Positions 1 through 7,979 of a stretch of DNA of 64,000 nucleotides are shown one piece after another (position 1 is the stretch's first letter; every line of letters begins with the position of its first letter). Position numbers and translations under genes: made by a program. The notes beneath the pieces were generated by a model. The model was not told where the DNA came from and made no database searches. It saw only the letters and a program-made list of their open reading frames with translations. Source of the DNA: Parashewanella sp965200795 (lineage in GTDB: Bacteria > Pseudomonadota > Gammaproteobacteria > Enterobacterales > Shewanellaceae); assembly GCA_965200795.1 (NCBI GenBank), contig CBDAVB010000021.1, positions 1 through 64,000 of the forward strand. The letters are read 5' to 3'.

Positions 1-56
1 CTAACGTTGCAATATTGCGCTGATATAAGTTGTGGCAATTTTTTTAATTCATCCAT
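1..56 (-). CDS. Start of an unrecognised gene, cut by window edge
   Basis: Eighteen complete codons read leftwards from an ATG at 56-54 and run off the window without a stop; the peptide starts MDELKKLPQLISAQYCNV. The start is supported by a strong Shine-Dalgarno sequence (GCAGGAG at about 64-70, about 7 bases before the ATG). A convincing hairpin terminator lies between this start and the protease stop codon upstream, so it is probably a separate transcription unit. Too little is present to name a family. The reading frame and ribosome site are seen; that this is a real gene is inference. Confidence 0.45.
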   Translation of the reverse strand, partial: MDELKKLPQLISAQYCNV

Positions 57-123
57 GAATATACTCCTGCAATCTTCTGTTAAACAATTCACAGTGATTA
101 GCCTTTACTTTGGCTTTGACTTA

Positions 124-160
124 AAAAGGGTGATAAATGACTTACCACCCTTTTGTTTAT
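124..160 (-). terminator. Rho-independent terminator of the protease gene
   Basis: A perfect 9-bp stem (AAAAGGGTG at 124-132 pairing with CACCCTTTT at 146-154) with a 13-base loop. Read on the minus strand, the direction of the protease gene ending at 200, the second arm runs into a TTTTT tract, as expected for intrinsic termination. Confidence 0.75.
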
Positions 161-199
161 CTGCTCATAAGAGACTGGCAGATGTCATCATGCAATAGA

Positions 200-2728
200 T
201 TAATTAAATGAAACTGTGAAAGGCTCAGAACACAAGCTCGATTCAGTTTCACAAATCATGTATTCGTAGTCGCCAGCAGCATTTCTGAAACGATCACGAT
301 AACGGCCATCATTATTCGTTTCGCTAATCATTTCGCCATTGCGGTAAATAGCAACGGCTCCGCCTCGTGCGCCACTCCATTGTAGGTTAACTGTTGCAGT
401 ACCGCGACGGGAGATACGAGTACTTCTAACATTTGCATCTACACTATGAGCAAATACATCAATGCCCATACTCGTAGCTGTTTCGTTGCCAGCCGCATCA
501 GTCACGGTTAGTGAAACCGTGTATGTACCAGGTTCGGCATAAGTGTGTGACGGGCTAGTTTCTGTTGAAGAAGTATCATCACCGAAGTTCCAAACATAAC
601 CCGTGATATCTTCATTCACATCGTAGCTAGAGTTAGTGAAAGTCACGGCTAAGTCATTAGCCTCATAGCTAAACTGTGCAACAGGAGCTGCAGGTGCCGC
701 CTCTCCAAGTCCAGAGATTGTCATGCCCCAGCTGTTCAATGTACCCGTATCATCGGCGTAGTTATCATCTATGCGTAATGTCCAAGTACCTTTTGACATC
801 TCGCCGTTAAAGCTTGCTGATGGGAAGGTATCAACAATGTCGTCGGCACCACCGCCATTTCGATCATGAAGCACGACTTCTGTACCTTGAGGTGAGGTAA
901 GAGTAACCCTTAAATCGCCTATCCAAGTGTGAGAAATGTTTAGGTCAGTTGTAACACCGAACACCTGTAAATCGTCAGCGACTTCAATGGTACTTACAAT
1001 CCCTTCAAGATCATTATCAGGAATATCAATAGGAGAAGTGTTCGAGTACGGGAAGTCTCTTAAGCCTGCCGGGAGTACTTCAAGTGTTACAGATGCTGAT
1101 TTTTCCAGATCACCATTAACACCTGCGACAGTAAGCTCATAATTACCCCAAACTGTTGCTTCTGAAGTGACAACATCAAGGGTTACTGTTTCACCAGGAG
1201 ATACAACGGAGCTGGATAAACTTACGCCTTCAAGCTCTGGAGATGTCATTACAGCGAGCTCAACATCGCCGGTCCAATCTGCGATGCTGCGTACGTCAAA
1301 GCTATAGCTGGCCATTTCGCCTGCCACGATTTGCTGATTTGCTGGTGTCGCAACAAATCGGAATCCAGGGGTTGGATCCGCTTCCGCTAACGCATTATTT
1401 ACGTTAAGGCGTTTGCCTGAAACTGTTATACCGTCGAGACTATCAAGCGAATCCCCGGTATTCATTAACAGATTTTTCATTTCGACGGCTGACAATTCAG
1501 GATTTAAAGACCAAACTAAAGCTGCTGCCCCTGTTACATGTGGTGTTGCCATTGAAGTGCCGGAATAAATTGAGTATGAGTTATCAGGTGTCGTAGAGAG
1601 GATTGCAGAGCCAGGCGCTCCGATATCAACACTGGTTAAACCGTAGCTTGATGCGCCAGAACTGAAAATAGAAAGATCATCGTTGCGATCTGTTGAAGCG
1701 ACGGCCATCACATAATCGGTTTGATAAGAAGCCGGATAGCTCGGTGTAGTATCATTATCTGAACCGCTATTACCAGCCGCTGCAATGAATAAAATTCCTG
1801 CTTCGCCGCCTTCAACTATCGCATCTTCCATCGCTTGGCTCGGACCTCCGCCGCCCCAAGAGTTGTTCGTTGCAACAATATTAACGCCATGGTTAACTTT
1901 AAGATCTGTCATGTAGTTCACACACTCAAGACCATCCGAAGTATATCCACCGCCATCAGCACCTAAGAACTGGCAACCGATAATGCTAACATCCCAGTTA
2001 ACGCCGACAACACCTTCACCATTATCTCCGGTAGCCCCTATAGTTCCCGCGACATGCGTACCGTGACCATTGGCGTCCATTGGATCACCATTGTCGTTTT
2101 CAGTACTGACACCGTGAATATCATCGACATAACCATTGCCATCATCATCGATTCCGTTTCCAGGAATTTCATTTGGGTTAACCCACATATTAGCTTGGAG
2201 ATCAGGGTGGTTATAATCTACACCAGAATCAATAACACCAATCACAACGTCCGAACTACCAGTCGTGGTTTCCCACGCCTCAAGAGCGTCAATATCGGCA
2301 TCTGCAGTACCGTTGTTTTGTCCGGTGTTGTTTAAACCCCAAAGTGAGACAAAATCAGGATCATCCGGCATACCAATTGCGCGAACAATGTAGTTAGGCT
2401 CAGCATATTCAACAGCGGGGTTTTTACTGATCTCTTTAATCGCAGCCATGATGTCCGTGTTACGCGCCAGCTTCAGCTTGGCCATACGACCATCGAGTAA
2501 CATCGAGTATCGGTCGTCTATGCCATCTAAGTTCTTATCGTTAATGAAACCTCTGATTGAACGGCGTGCATAATCACGTTCTTTTTGGTTTGTTCCCTTT
2601 TTATATACGACAATGATTGATTCTTTATCGTATTTTGGAGCTTGCTTAGTTTTAGCCTCAACTGCCGATGAGGTTGCCATCGTCACCCCAGCGATAGCCA
2701 AAGCGATAGGTGAGATTTTTTTTAGCAT
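200..2728 (-). CDS. Secreted subtilisin-like serine protease (S8) with P and PKD domains
   Basis: An 842-residue exported endopeptidase. A signal peptide covers about residues 1-25, ending near AVEA. An inhibitor-type propeptide follows (about 35-115). The catalytic domain (about 125-450) shows the S8 triad: Asp167 in VIDSGVD, His222 in NGHGTHVAGT and Ser392 in SGTSMATPH, with the NNSWGG oxyanion segment near 290. Residues about 560-675 are a P (proprotein convertase) domain, and about 682-760 a PKD domain with the WNFGDD motif. The C-terminal 80 residues contain two cysteines (CETESSLC) that may form a disulfide. It has its own terminator and faces away from the curlin operon. All catalytic residues are present, so it is probably active; the natural substrate cannot be told from sequence. 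It likely degrades extracellular protein for nutrition. Confidence 0.93.
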   Translation of the reverse strand: MLKKISPIALAIAGVTMATSSAVEAKTKQAPKYDKESIIVVYKKGTNQKERDYARRSIRGFINDKNLDGIDDRYSMLLDGRMAKLKLARNTDIMAAIKEISKNPAVEYAEPNYIVRAIGMPDDPDFVSLWGLNNTGQNNGTADADIDALEAWETTTGSSDVVIGVIDSGVDYNHPDLQANMWVNPNEIPGNGIDDDGNGYVDDIHGVSTENDNGDPMDANGHGTHVAGTIGATGDNGEGVVGVNWDVSIIGCQFLGADGGGYTSDGLECVNYMTDLKVNHGVNIVATNNSWGGGGPSQAMEDAIVEGGEAGILFIAAAGNSGSDNDTTPSYPASYQTDYVMAVASTDRNDDLSIFSSGASSYGLTSVDIGAPGSAILSTTPDNSYSIYSGTSMATPHVTGAAALVWSLNPELSAVEMKNLLMNTGDSLDSLDGITVSGKRLNVNNALAEADPTPGFRFVATPANQQIVAGEMASYSFDVRSIADWTGDVELAVMTSPELEGVSLSSSVVSPGETVTLDVVTSEATVWGNYELTVAGVNGDLEKSASVTLEVLPAGLRDFPYSNTSPIDIPDNDLEGIVSTIEVADDLQVFGVTTDLNISHTWIGDLRVTLTSPQGTEVVLHDRNGGGADDIVDTFPSASFNGEMSKGTWTLRIDDNYADDTGTLNSWGMTISGLGEAAPAAPVAQFSYEANDLAVTFTNSSYDVNEDITGYVWNFGDDTSSTETSPSHTYAEPGTYTVSLTVTDAAGNETATSMGIDVFAHSVDANVRSTRISRRGTATVNLQWSGARGGAVAIYRNGEMISETNNDGRYRDRFRNAAGDYEYMICETESSLCSEPFTVSFN

Positions 2729-2983
2729 TTCCCGATTCCTATTTGTTAGTCCATTATTGCGTTATTTTGTTATTTTGCTTTTGTTTCAATTTTATATTGC
2801 AGCTTTTCCCTAGTTCTTAGGGCTGAAATATGAAGCAAATAACAGATATTTGTGCACTGCAATTGAGACATAACAGAAACTTAAATTGAAGAGATTAGGA
2901 TGTGTTTAATACTTTCTGGCTAGAAGATTGGGTTAGGGAAAATCAATATTTCGACGTGGTAGTTGATATAAAATCAATAAAAT

Positions 2984-2999
2984 ACATGTAATTACATGT
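2984..2999. promoter_or_regulatory. 16-bp perfect palindrome upstream of the curlin operon
   Basis: ACATGTAATTACATGT is its own reverse complement and lies about 185 bp before the first curlin gene, in the 456-bp AT-rich gap between it and the divergent protease gene. No open frame or RNA gene was seen in the gap. A dimeric regulator could bind here to control either operon. The palindrome is observed; its function is inference. Confidence 0.4.
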
Positions 3000-3184
3000 T
3001 GCTATTTTTTTTTACAGCGTTTTAGGCTGATTGCAAAAGTATACTTTTATCCGATTGCAGCAAATTCTCATCCCTGTAACTTGTCTGATACTTAATTTCA
3101 GTATCTAACATTCTGAATTAGGTCAGCGCTAAACTCAAAAATTTTTTTGAGTTTGCAGATAATCAAAAACGGTGGAATGTTAAA

Positions 3185-3628
3185 GTGAATAAATTAATCA
3201 CAAGAACTCTTGAAATAATATTAGCTGCGTCTTTTTCATTAGTTTCATTATCCGTCTCTGCTAACGATGAGTTACTCAGCGATGAAGAGCTTGCAGTCTC
3301 CCTTTCCTTGGAAAGCCTGCTTGTTAGTTCAAATCGAGGGAATCTCATTTCGCTTCTTCAAAATGGTCTCAGTAACGATGCCGTTCTCGTTCAGAGTGGT
3401 AGTTATAATTCAGTTAATCTTGAACAAGTCGGGAAAAATAATTTTGCATTTATTAACCAGTTTGGCGAAGGAAATACGGTTGATTATAGGCAAGGCGGTG
3501 ATAGTAATTTTGGATTAGTTAATCAAGTAGGTGATGGCAATGAACTACAAGTCAGCACTTCAGGCTATACCGGGTTCATTATTCATCAAAATTCAGACAA
3601 TGCTGTGTTAAGGATTACGCAATACTAA
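3185..3628 (+). CDS. csgB: Curlin-like minor subunit (CsgB-type nucleator)
   Basis: A 147-residue secreted protein from a GTG start, with GGTGG about 10 bases upstream. A signal peptide covers residues 1 to about 26, ending at VSAN. The C-terminal 80 residues are curlin repeats of about 22 residues, built on polar Asn/Gln/Gly ladders such as YNSVNLEQVGKNN, FINQFGEGN and LVNQVGDGN. Length and position before the larger curlin are typical of CsgB, the surface nucleator that templates polymerisation of the major curli fibre subunit. The next gene starts 18 bases downstream, so they are one operon. None of the csgC, D, E, F or G export and regulation genes lies in this window. Assignment to CsgB rather than CsgA rests on size and order. 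Confidence 0.75.
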   Translation: MNKLITRTLEIILAASFSLVSLSVSANDELLSDEELAVSLSLESLLVSSNRGNLISLLQNGLSNDAVLVQSGSYNSVNLEQVGKNNFAFINQFGEGNTVDYRQGGDSNFGLVNQVGDGNELQVSTSGYTGFIIHQNSDNAVLRITQY

Positions 3629-3646
3629 TTAGGGAGAAAACCATAT

Positions 3647-5266
3647 ATGTCTTTTTATAATAAAAAAACACTTCTAGCGCTAGCAATCTCGTCGGCAATA
3701 AGCATATCTGCTTTTGCTGGTGAAAATAACCAATCTGAAATTATCCAGACAACTACAAGCGGTGGTTCAATCGGTGGAATTGGACAAACCGCCTACAATA
3801 CTCAAATTGGCGATCGTAATATCAGCAGCATTACTCAGGAAGGCGATGAGCAAACGACTATCGTCAGTCAATCAGGAGTATGGGCGGAGTCTTATATTCA
3901 ATCTGGCGGATATGAAAACGTGCTGACTGTTACACAAAGTGATCTGTGGCATATCAGTAATATAAATGTCGCAGGCCTCAATACAGAAGGTTATGTGACT
4001 CAGTCTGGATTTTTCAATACACAAACAACCAACGTCGAAGGTCTTGAAAACTTTTTTGATATTATTCAAAGAGGCGATCAAAACGACGCGACAACTGCAA
4101 TTACAGGTAACAATAACAGCAATACTTCCCTACAAAATGGTAATGGAAACGAAATGACCTTTATGGTTGAAGGCAATGGTAATTCAGGTAATTTCGTTCA
4201 ATTTGGTGTCGGGAACGTAACTGGTTTAATCGGTCTTGAAGGTTTTGTGCCGAATGTTGGCAATAACACTAGTGTTGAAGTTGACCAAGACGGTGACTTT
4301 AACCTTGCCGGAATTCAGGGAATTATTGGGGATGGTAACACCATAATCATTGACCAAGATGGCACCAATAATACATCTTACGTATTTTCTTTAACTGGCA
4401 GTGAAAATGAAATTGAAACTAACCAAGAGGGTAGTGAGAACGTTGTTTGGGTCGCTTTTGCTGAGGGCAATTCAAATGACCTGGAAGTGACACAAAGCGG
4501 CAACAATAACGTAATTGGAAATGCCGCTGACGGTGGCGAATTCATTGCGGAAATTACAGGTAACGATAACGGTATCGATCTTGAGCAGCAGGGTGATTAC
4601 AATGCCATGGACATGAGAGTCTTAGGCGATGAAAACGATGTTGATTTGGATCAAGAAGGGTCTGTAAACTACGCCTTTATGCGCGTTGAAGGTAACGATA
4701 ACGATTTATCTATCGTTTCAGATGGTGACGAGAACGATGCGCAAGTAGCTATCATTGGCAGCGATAACGATGTTGAAATATCACAAACTGCTTCTGACGC
4801 TAATGCTGGTTGGGCGATTGCTTATGGTGATGGTAACACTATTGATATTGAGCAAACTGGTTCTGAAAATGAGACCTTTATCACGGCTGGCTTAAATGCG
4901 GATACAGTCAGTAATGGTAATGAAGTTGTCGTAGAACAGGGTGGTGATATTAACATTATTGATATGTTGATTGTTGGTGATGATAACGACGTTATGATCA
5001 ATCAAGACGGTGATTTCAGTTCAGTTGCCGGTGTTGAAGGCGTTTCTGATGAATTCCAATTAGTCGGTAGTGATAATGAAGTTTCTATAACTCAATCTGG
5101 TTCTGAAAATGATGTTTTTGGTGCGATTAATGGTAATGGACATAGCATTACTGTGGGTCAGTCAGGAACGGGTAACCAAGCATCTATGATGTCTAATGGT
5201 AATAACAATACCATTAACATTACACAGGATGGCTTCAATAACACTGCATCTGTAATTCAGTTTTAA
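3647..5266 (+). CDS. csgA: Very long curlin repeat protein (CsgA-like amyloid subunit)
   Basis: A 539-residue secreted protein: signal peptide about 1-25 (ending ISAFAG), followed almost entirely by about 21 tandem curlin repeats of 22-30 residues. The repeats carry Asn-Asp/Asn-Asn turns and alternating Gln/Ile/Val strands, for example GNNNTINITQDGFNNTA near the C-terminus. Classical CsgA has about 150 residues and five repeats, so this is roughly four times the usual amyloid core. Many repeats replace the usual Ser-x5-Gln pattern by Asp-rich turns (GDENDVDLDQEG), making the chain strongly acidic. AGGGAGA lies about 10 bases before the ATG. It is expected to form extracellular beta-solenoid fibres for biofilm or surface attachment, nucleated by the preceding gene product. 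The family is clear; that it is the major fibre subunit is inferred. Confidence 0.8.
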   Translation: MSFYNKKTLLALAISSAISISAFAGENNQSEIIQTTTSGGSIGGIGQTAYNTQIGDRNISSITQEGDEQTTIVSQSGVWAESYIQSGGYENVLTVTQSDLWHISNINVAGLNTEGYVTQSGFFNTQTTNVEGLENFFDIIQRGDQNDATTAITGNNNSNTSLQNGNGNEMTFMVEGNGNSGNFVQFGVGNVTGLIGLEGFVPNVGNNTSVEVDQDGDFNLAGIQGIIGDGNTIIIDQDGTNNTSYVFSLTGSENEIETNQEGSENVVWVAFAEGNSNDLEVTQSGNNNVIGNAADGGEFIAEITGNDNGIDLEQQGDYNAMDMRVLGDENDVDLDQEGSVNYAFMRVEGNDNDLSIVSDGDENDAQVAIIGSDNDVEISQTASDANAGWAIAYGDGNTIDIEQTGSENETFITAGLNADTVSNGNEVVVEQGGDINIIDMLIVGDDNDVMINQDGDFSSVAGVEGVSDEFQLVGSDNEVSITQSGSENDVFGAINGNGHSITVGQSGTGNQASMMSNGNNNTINITQDGFNNTASVIQF

Positions 5267-5291
5267 GAAAAGTTGATATTTTCTTCTCTAT

Positions 5292-5318
5292 GGAGAGCTA
5301 CATTAGCTCTCCTTATTT
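5292..5318 (+). terminator. Terminator of the curlin operon
   Basis: A 9-bp perfect stem, GGAGAGCTA (5292-5300) with TAGCTCTCC (5304-5312), with a 3-base loop, followed by TTATTT. It starts 26 bases after the curlin stop codon. Confidence 0.8.
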
Positions 5319-5525
5319 ACGTTTGTCCAGCGAAACTGGCAACCCCCGGCAGATTGAAAGAAATCTGTATCACCCCGTCCGAGGGAGATAATCCGACCGG
5401 CAAGGGCGTTGCGACTAACGGCAGGGTATGAAGGAAGCCATAGGAAGTCAGAGGTACACAGCGAAAGCGAACCTGATTCGGCTATTTGCCGGGTAAGCAT
5501 GCGTAGGAATGTGAAGCCCAATACT
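5319..5525 (+). mobile_element. Probable group II intron 5-prime remnant
   Basis: About 200 non-coding bases with features of the structured RNA upstream of bacterial group II intron reverse-transcriptase genes: GGAAGCCATAGGAAGTCAGA, then GTACACAGCGAAAGCGAACC, and several short GC-rich pairing segments. No reverse-transcriptase frame follows; the sequence passes straight into other IS debris. Recognised by resemblance only. A covariance-model search against intron domains I, V and VI would decide it. Confidence 0.4.
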
Positions 5526-5543
5526 CAGTCAAACCAATAACCT

Positions 5544-5574
5544 ACATTCCGCACCTGAATTTTCATAAATAAAA
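5544..5574 (+). repeat. Short dispersed repeat (IS end), copy 1 of 3
   Basis: Contains CATTCCGCACCTGAATTTTC followed by ATAAATAAA. The same sequence occurs inverted at 31101-31130 and, with small changes, at 61592-61619. Here it stands directly before a transposase fragment, which suggests that it is the terminal sequence of that element. Confidence 0.6.
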
Positions 5575-5579
5575 CATTA

Positions 5580-5747
5580 GTGACTAAAAATAAAGAAGGG
5601 TTAAAAGATCATAATAACTATGACAAGCCTGATGAGCAATTGTTTGGTGACGGAATTAAAGTCGACTACTTCAACGATGATGCTTCTGGGCGAACTTTAG
5701 ATAAATGTTACGGATACGGTGCGTATTCCGGTAAAAATGAACGGTGA
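5580..5747 (+). pseudogene. N-terminal fragment of a DUF4277/IS1634-type transposase
   Basis: A 55-codon open frame from a GTG at 5580 to TGA at 5745-5747. The peptide contains VDYFNDDASGRTLDK, resembling the N-terminal DUF4277 region of IS1634-like transposases, where a YFNDDxxGRxLDK motif is common. The full protein would be several hundred residues, so this is a stump. The frame is seen; the family call is from motif resemblance. Confidence 0.45.
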
Positions 5748-5800
5748 TTCCGGTTGATCTTGAACACCTGAATTTTCAACGCATCAAGTTCTCTGTATTT

Positions 5801-6220
5801 TTACTCTAAGTGTTCACCATCAGTCAAGATTTCCTCTCTTTTTCGCATAGATTCACCCTTTAATTTCAGTCGATGAGCGTTATGCATTAATCGATCTAAG
5901 ATGGCGTCAGCCAGAGTGTTATCTCCGATAGCCTGATGCCATTGCTCAGTCGGTAACTGGCTTATCATGATGGTTGAGTTTGTTCCGTGCGTTGCGGTCG
6001 TCCATGATCTCCATTAAATCACTGCGGTTAGCCGCTGTCAGCGGCTCCAGTCCCCAGTCATCAATGATAAGTAAGTTGGTTGCGGCTAAGGCTTTTAGCA
6101 GCCTCTGATATGTACCATTAGCTTTAGTCTGTGAAAGCGTAAGCAGTAATCGTGATAGCCTGTAGTAGCGAACGCTGTAACCTTTAAGGCAAGCGCTTTG
6201 TCCCAGCGCACATGCTAAAT
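5801..6220 (-). pseudogene. istB: IS21 helper ATPase (istB) C-terminal remnant
   Basis: Read leftwards, the sequence encodes ACALGQSACLKGYSVRYYR, then LLIIDDWGLEPLTAANR, then WHQAIGDNTLADAILDRL and a natural C-terminus near a TAA at 5803-5801. These are the sensor, Walker B and C-terminal parts of IstB, the AAA+ protein that assists IS21 transposase. The N-terminal part with Walker A is missing because an IS5-family element abuts at 6221, and a frameshift near 5970 separates the last 55 residues. No istA is present. Confidence 0.8.
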
Positions 6221-6784
6221 AGTCGGTACTGAAAAACATAACTTCAAGATTTAAAATGTACGGCATCTGATTTACGCAAAATTCAGAGCCGTACCCAAAA
6301 GCAACATTTCTTATATTTCGCATCAATTTCACTACAAAATAGCCAAAACTCACCATCTTTTTCGAGCAAAAAGAAAATGGCTAACCACTTTCTCAGGTTC
6401 CAGGCACACGCAGCCATTAGAAGGTTTATTGAGTCGCCAACACTGCCCTTTAACCAGTTCTTACACAGCCTAAAATCACTCTTCAAATGCCCGATTACTG
6501 GTTCAATTGTTGCCCGTTTTTTACAGAGTTCACTTTTGCGTTTTCTCTTTGCTTGCGAGTCCCGTTTTAATGGCCGACTAGTACTCCGTCCATTTGAATT
6601 CAATACTTCAAGCTCTTTTGCTAAGCCTTAGTCATAGGAGAGCTAAAAATCTTGTATTGATTTTTATTGTTTTAAACTCTTATACAACTTTTATTCACAA
6701 CTAATTAATAAGTCTGTAATTTCTGAACAAAATGCTTCCTCCCACCCTTTGGCAAGCCAGTAGGACTCTAGCTTTTTTCATTTT

Positions 6785-6817
6785 GATTAACGAAAGTGTA
6801 ACAGGATTTCGTTAATC
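6785..6817 (-). terminator. Hairpin after the IS630 transposase
   Basis: A perfect 11-bp stem, GATTAACGAAA (6785-6795) with TTTCGTTAATC (6807-6817), just beyond the transposase stop codon at 6838. It likely ends transcription within the element; no long T-run follows on the minus strand. Confidence 0.4.
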
Positions 6818-6837
6818 ACTTTAATTCTGTTAAAAGG

Positions 6838-7479
6838 CTAACTGTACCCTGGAAGGACGGGATAAAGCTTCTTTAACTTGATACGTGCCTCCTCAGTTGT
6901 GAACTGCCAAATCATCTTAGCCTTGGACTCATTGCGTTGGGTGACCCAGGCTTCAACTTCACAATTTAGTGTTTCCTGATCGGGTATTCTTCGGTTTAAG
7001 CATTGTCTGCTCAAGATACTTAATTCAATTTCAGCCATATCCAACCAGCTTCCGTGTTTTGGCGTGTAATGAAATTCGATTTTATTGATCAGCCTACGAG
7101 CTTCTTCTGGTTCGAAGGCCTTATAAAATGAAGCCGGGGTATGAGTATTCAGGTTATCCTCAACCAACACAATTGTCTCAGCATCCTTATAACGCCCGTC
7201 TACTAAGGCTTTTACCTGATGAGCCCAATCAACGGCTGTTCTGTGCTCTGTGACCTCAACATGCCGCCAGCCCGCTAAAGGCTCAAATATCATGAACAGG
7301 TTGCTGACACCGTTACGCTCATATTCCGTATCGTATCGCTCCGGATAACCTGAAACTAAAGGTAACGGGTTGCGAACTTCTTTAACTTGTTGTTTGCTGG
7401 TTTCATCAAGGCATACTAAAGGACGCTTGGGATCGTAAGGAAGTTTATAGAGTTCTAATATATCTTCCATAGCGCTCAC
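6838..7479 (-). CDS. IS630 transposase, C-terminal frame (orfB)
   Basis: The 213-codon frame holds the catalytic DDE core: Asp in VCLDETSKQ, Asp in VLVEDNLNTH and Glu in HGSWLDMAEIELS. A GTG at 7479 overlaps the stop of the upstream frame by four bases, but homology continues further upstream in the same frame (LKPWLKEEWCIPEEENAAF), so the natural product is probably a fusion. The two frames connect at a run of eight A residues (minus strand, 7548-7541), where a -1 shift yields an uninterrupted protein of about 350 residues. Either programmed frameshifting or loss of one A from the run explains this. Confidence 0.85.
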   Translation of the reverse strand: MSAMEDILELYKLPYDPKRPLVCLDETSKQQVKEVRNPLPLVSGYPERYDTEYERNGVSNLFMIFEPLAGWRHVEVTEHRTAVDWAHQVKALVDGRYKDAETIVLVEDNLNTHTPASFYKAFEPEEARRLINKIEFHYTPKHGSWLDMAEIELSILSRQCLNRRIPDQETLNCEVEAWVTQRNESKAKMIWQFTTEEARIKLKKLYPVLPGYS

Positions 7480-7979
7480 GAAGGCAGCGTTTTCCTCTTC
7501 AGGTATACACCACTCTTCTTTAAGCCAGGGTTTAAGTTCATTTTTTTTAACGCATAATGAACAGAGGTTCTCGATATGCTATCGACATATTTGAGTTCAA
7601 TCATCTTGTCTCTAAGAAGATTTAATGTCCAACGGCAACATCCTTCCGGAGGCGCAGAGCAGGTCAGCGCAATTAGGTGTGCTTCGGCTTCACCATCCAT
7701 TATGCGTCTGCGGCCTTGATGGCTGTGTTTGCTATTAACAGCGACTTCTAATCCTTCCTCGACAAAACGCTTTCTGAGGCTCGTTACTGCAAGTGGTGAG
7801 ATGTTTAGCGCCTTAGCAATCTGTTGATTGGTCAGTGGCGAATTATTCTCATCAATAGCAAGTAAAATTTGGGCGTGTCGTTTCTTATGTTGAGCAACAC
7901 GTGGTTTCTTCTGCTTTATCAAAGCTTCAAGCATTGAACGCTCTTCATTACTCAAACGGACATGGTATTTAATCCTCAT
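7476..7979 (-). CDS. IS630 transposase, N-terminal DNA-binding frame (orfA)
   Basis: A 167-residue frame with the helix-turn-helix region of IS630 transposases (LTNQQIAKALNISPLAVTS, about residues 53-71), followed by a second DNA-binding segment (RRRIMDGEAEAHLIALTC). The last 25 residues, after the A8 run, do not resemble the family and end at a stop within the start of the C-terminal frame. A -1 slip on the A8 run would join it to the catalytic frame. Without the slip it is a DNA-binding protein that could repress transposition. Confidence 0.82.
   Translation of the reverse strand: MRIKYHVRLSNEERSMLEALIKQKKPRVAQHKKRHAQILLAIDENNSPLTNQQIAKALNISPLAVTSLRKRFVEEGLEVAVNSKHSHQGRRRIMDGEAEAHLIALTCSAPPEGCCRWTLNLLRDKMIELKYVDSISRTSVHYALKKMNLNPGLKKSGVYLKRKTLPS

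Noticed and set aside
2054..2335. 93-codon frame opposite the protease catalytic domain
   Set aside because: Shadow of the conserved S8 coding sequence on the other strand.
3720..5260. Regular short repeats that could suggest a CRISPR array
   Set aside because: The repeats are degenerate, in phase with a single open frame and encode curlin motifs; there are no identical repeats with unique spacers.
5303..5521. 72-codon frame on the minus strand after the curlin operon
   Set aside because: It overlaps the curlin terminator and intron-like RNA sequence and has no ribosome site or family features.
5319..5525. Possible rRNA fragment because of the AGCGAAAGCGAACC string
   Set aside because: The surrounding sequence does not continue as 23S rRNA; group II intron structure is a better though unproven explanation.
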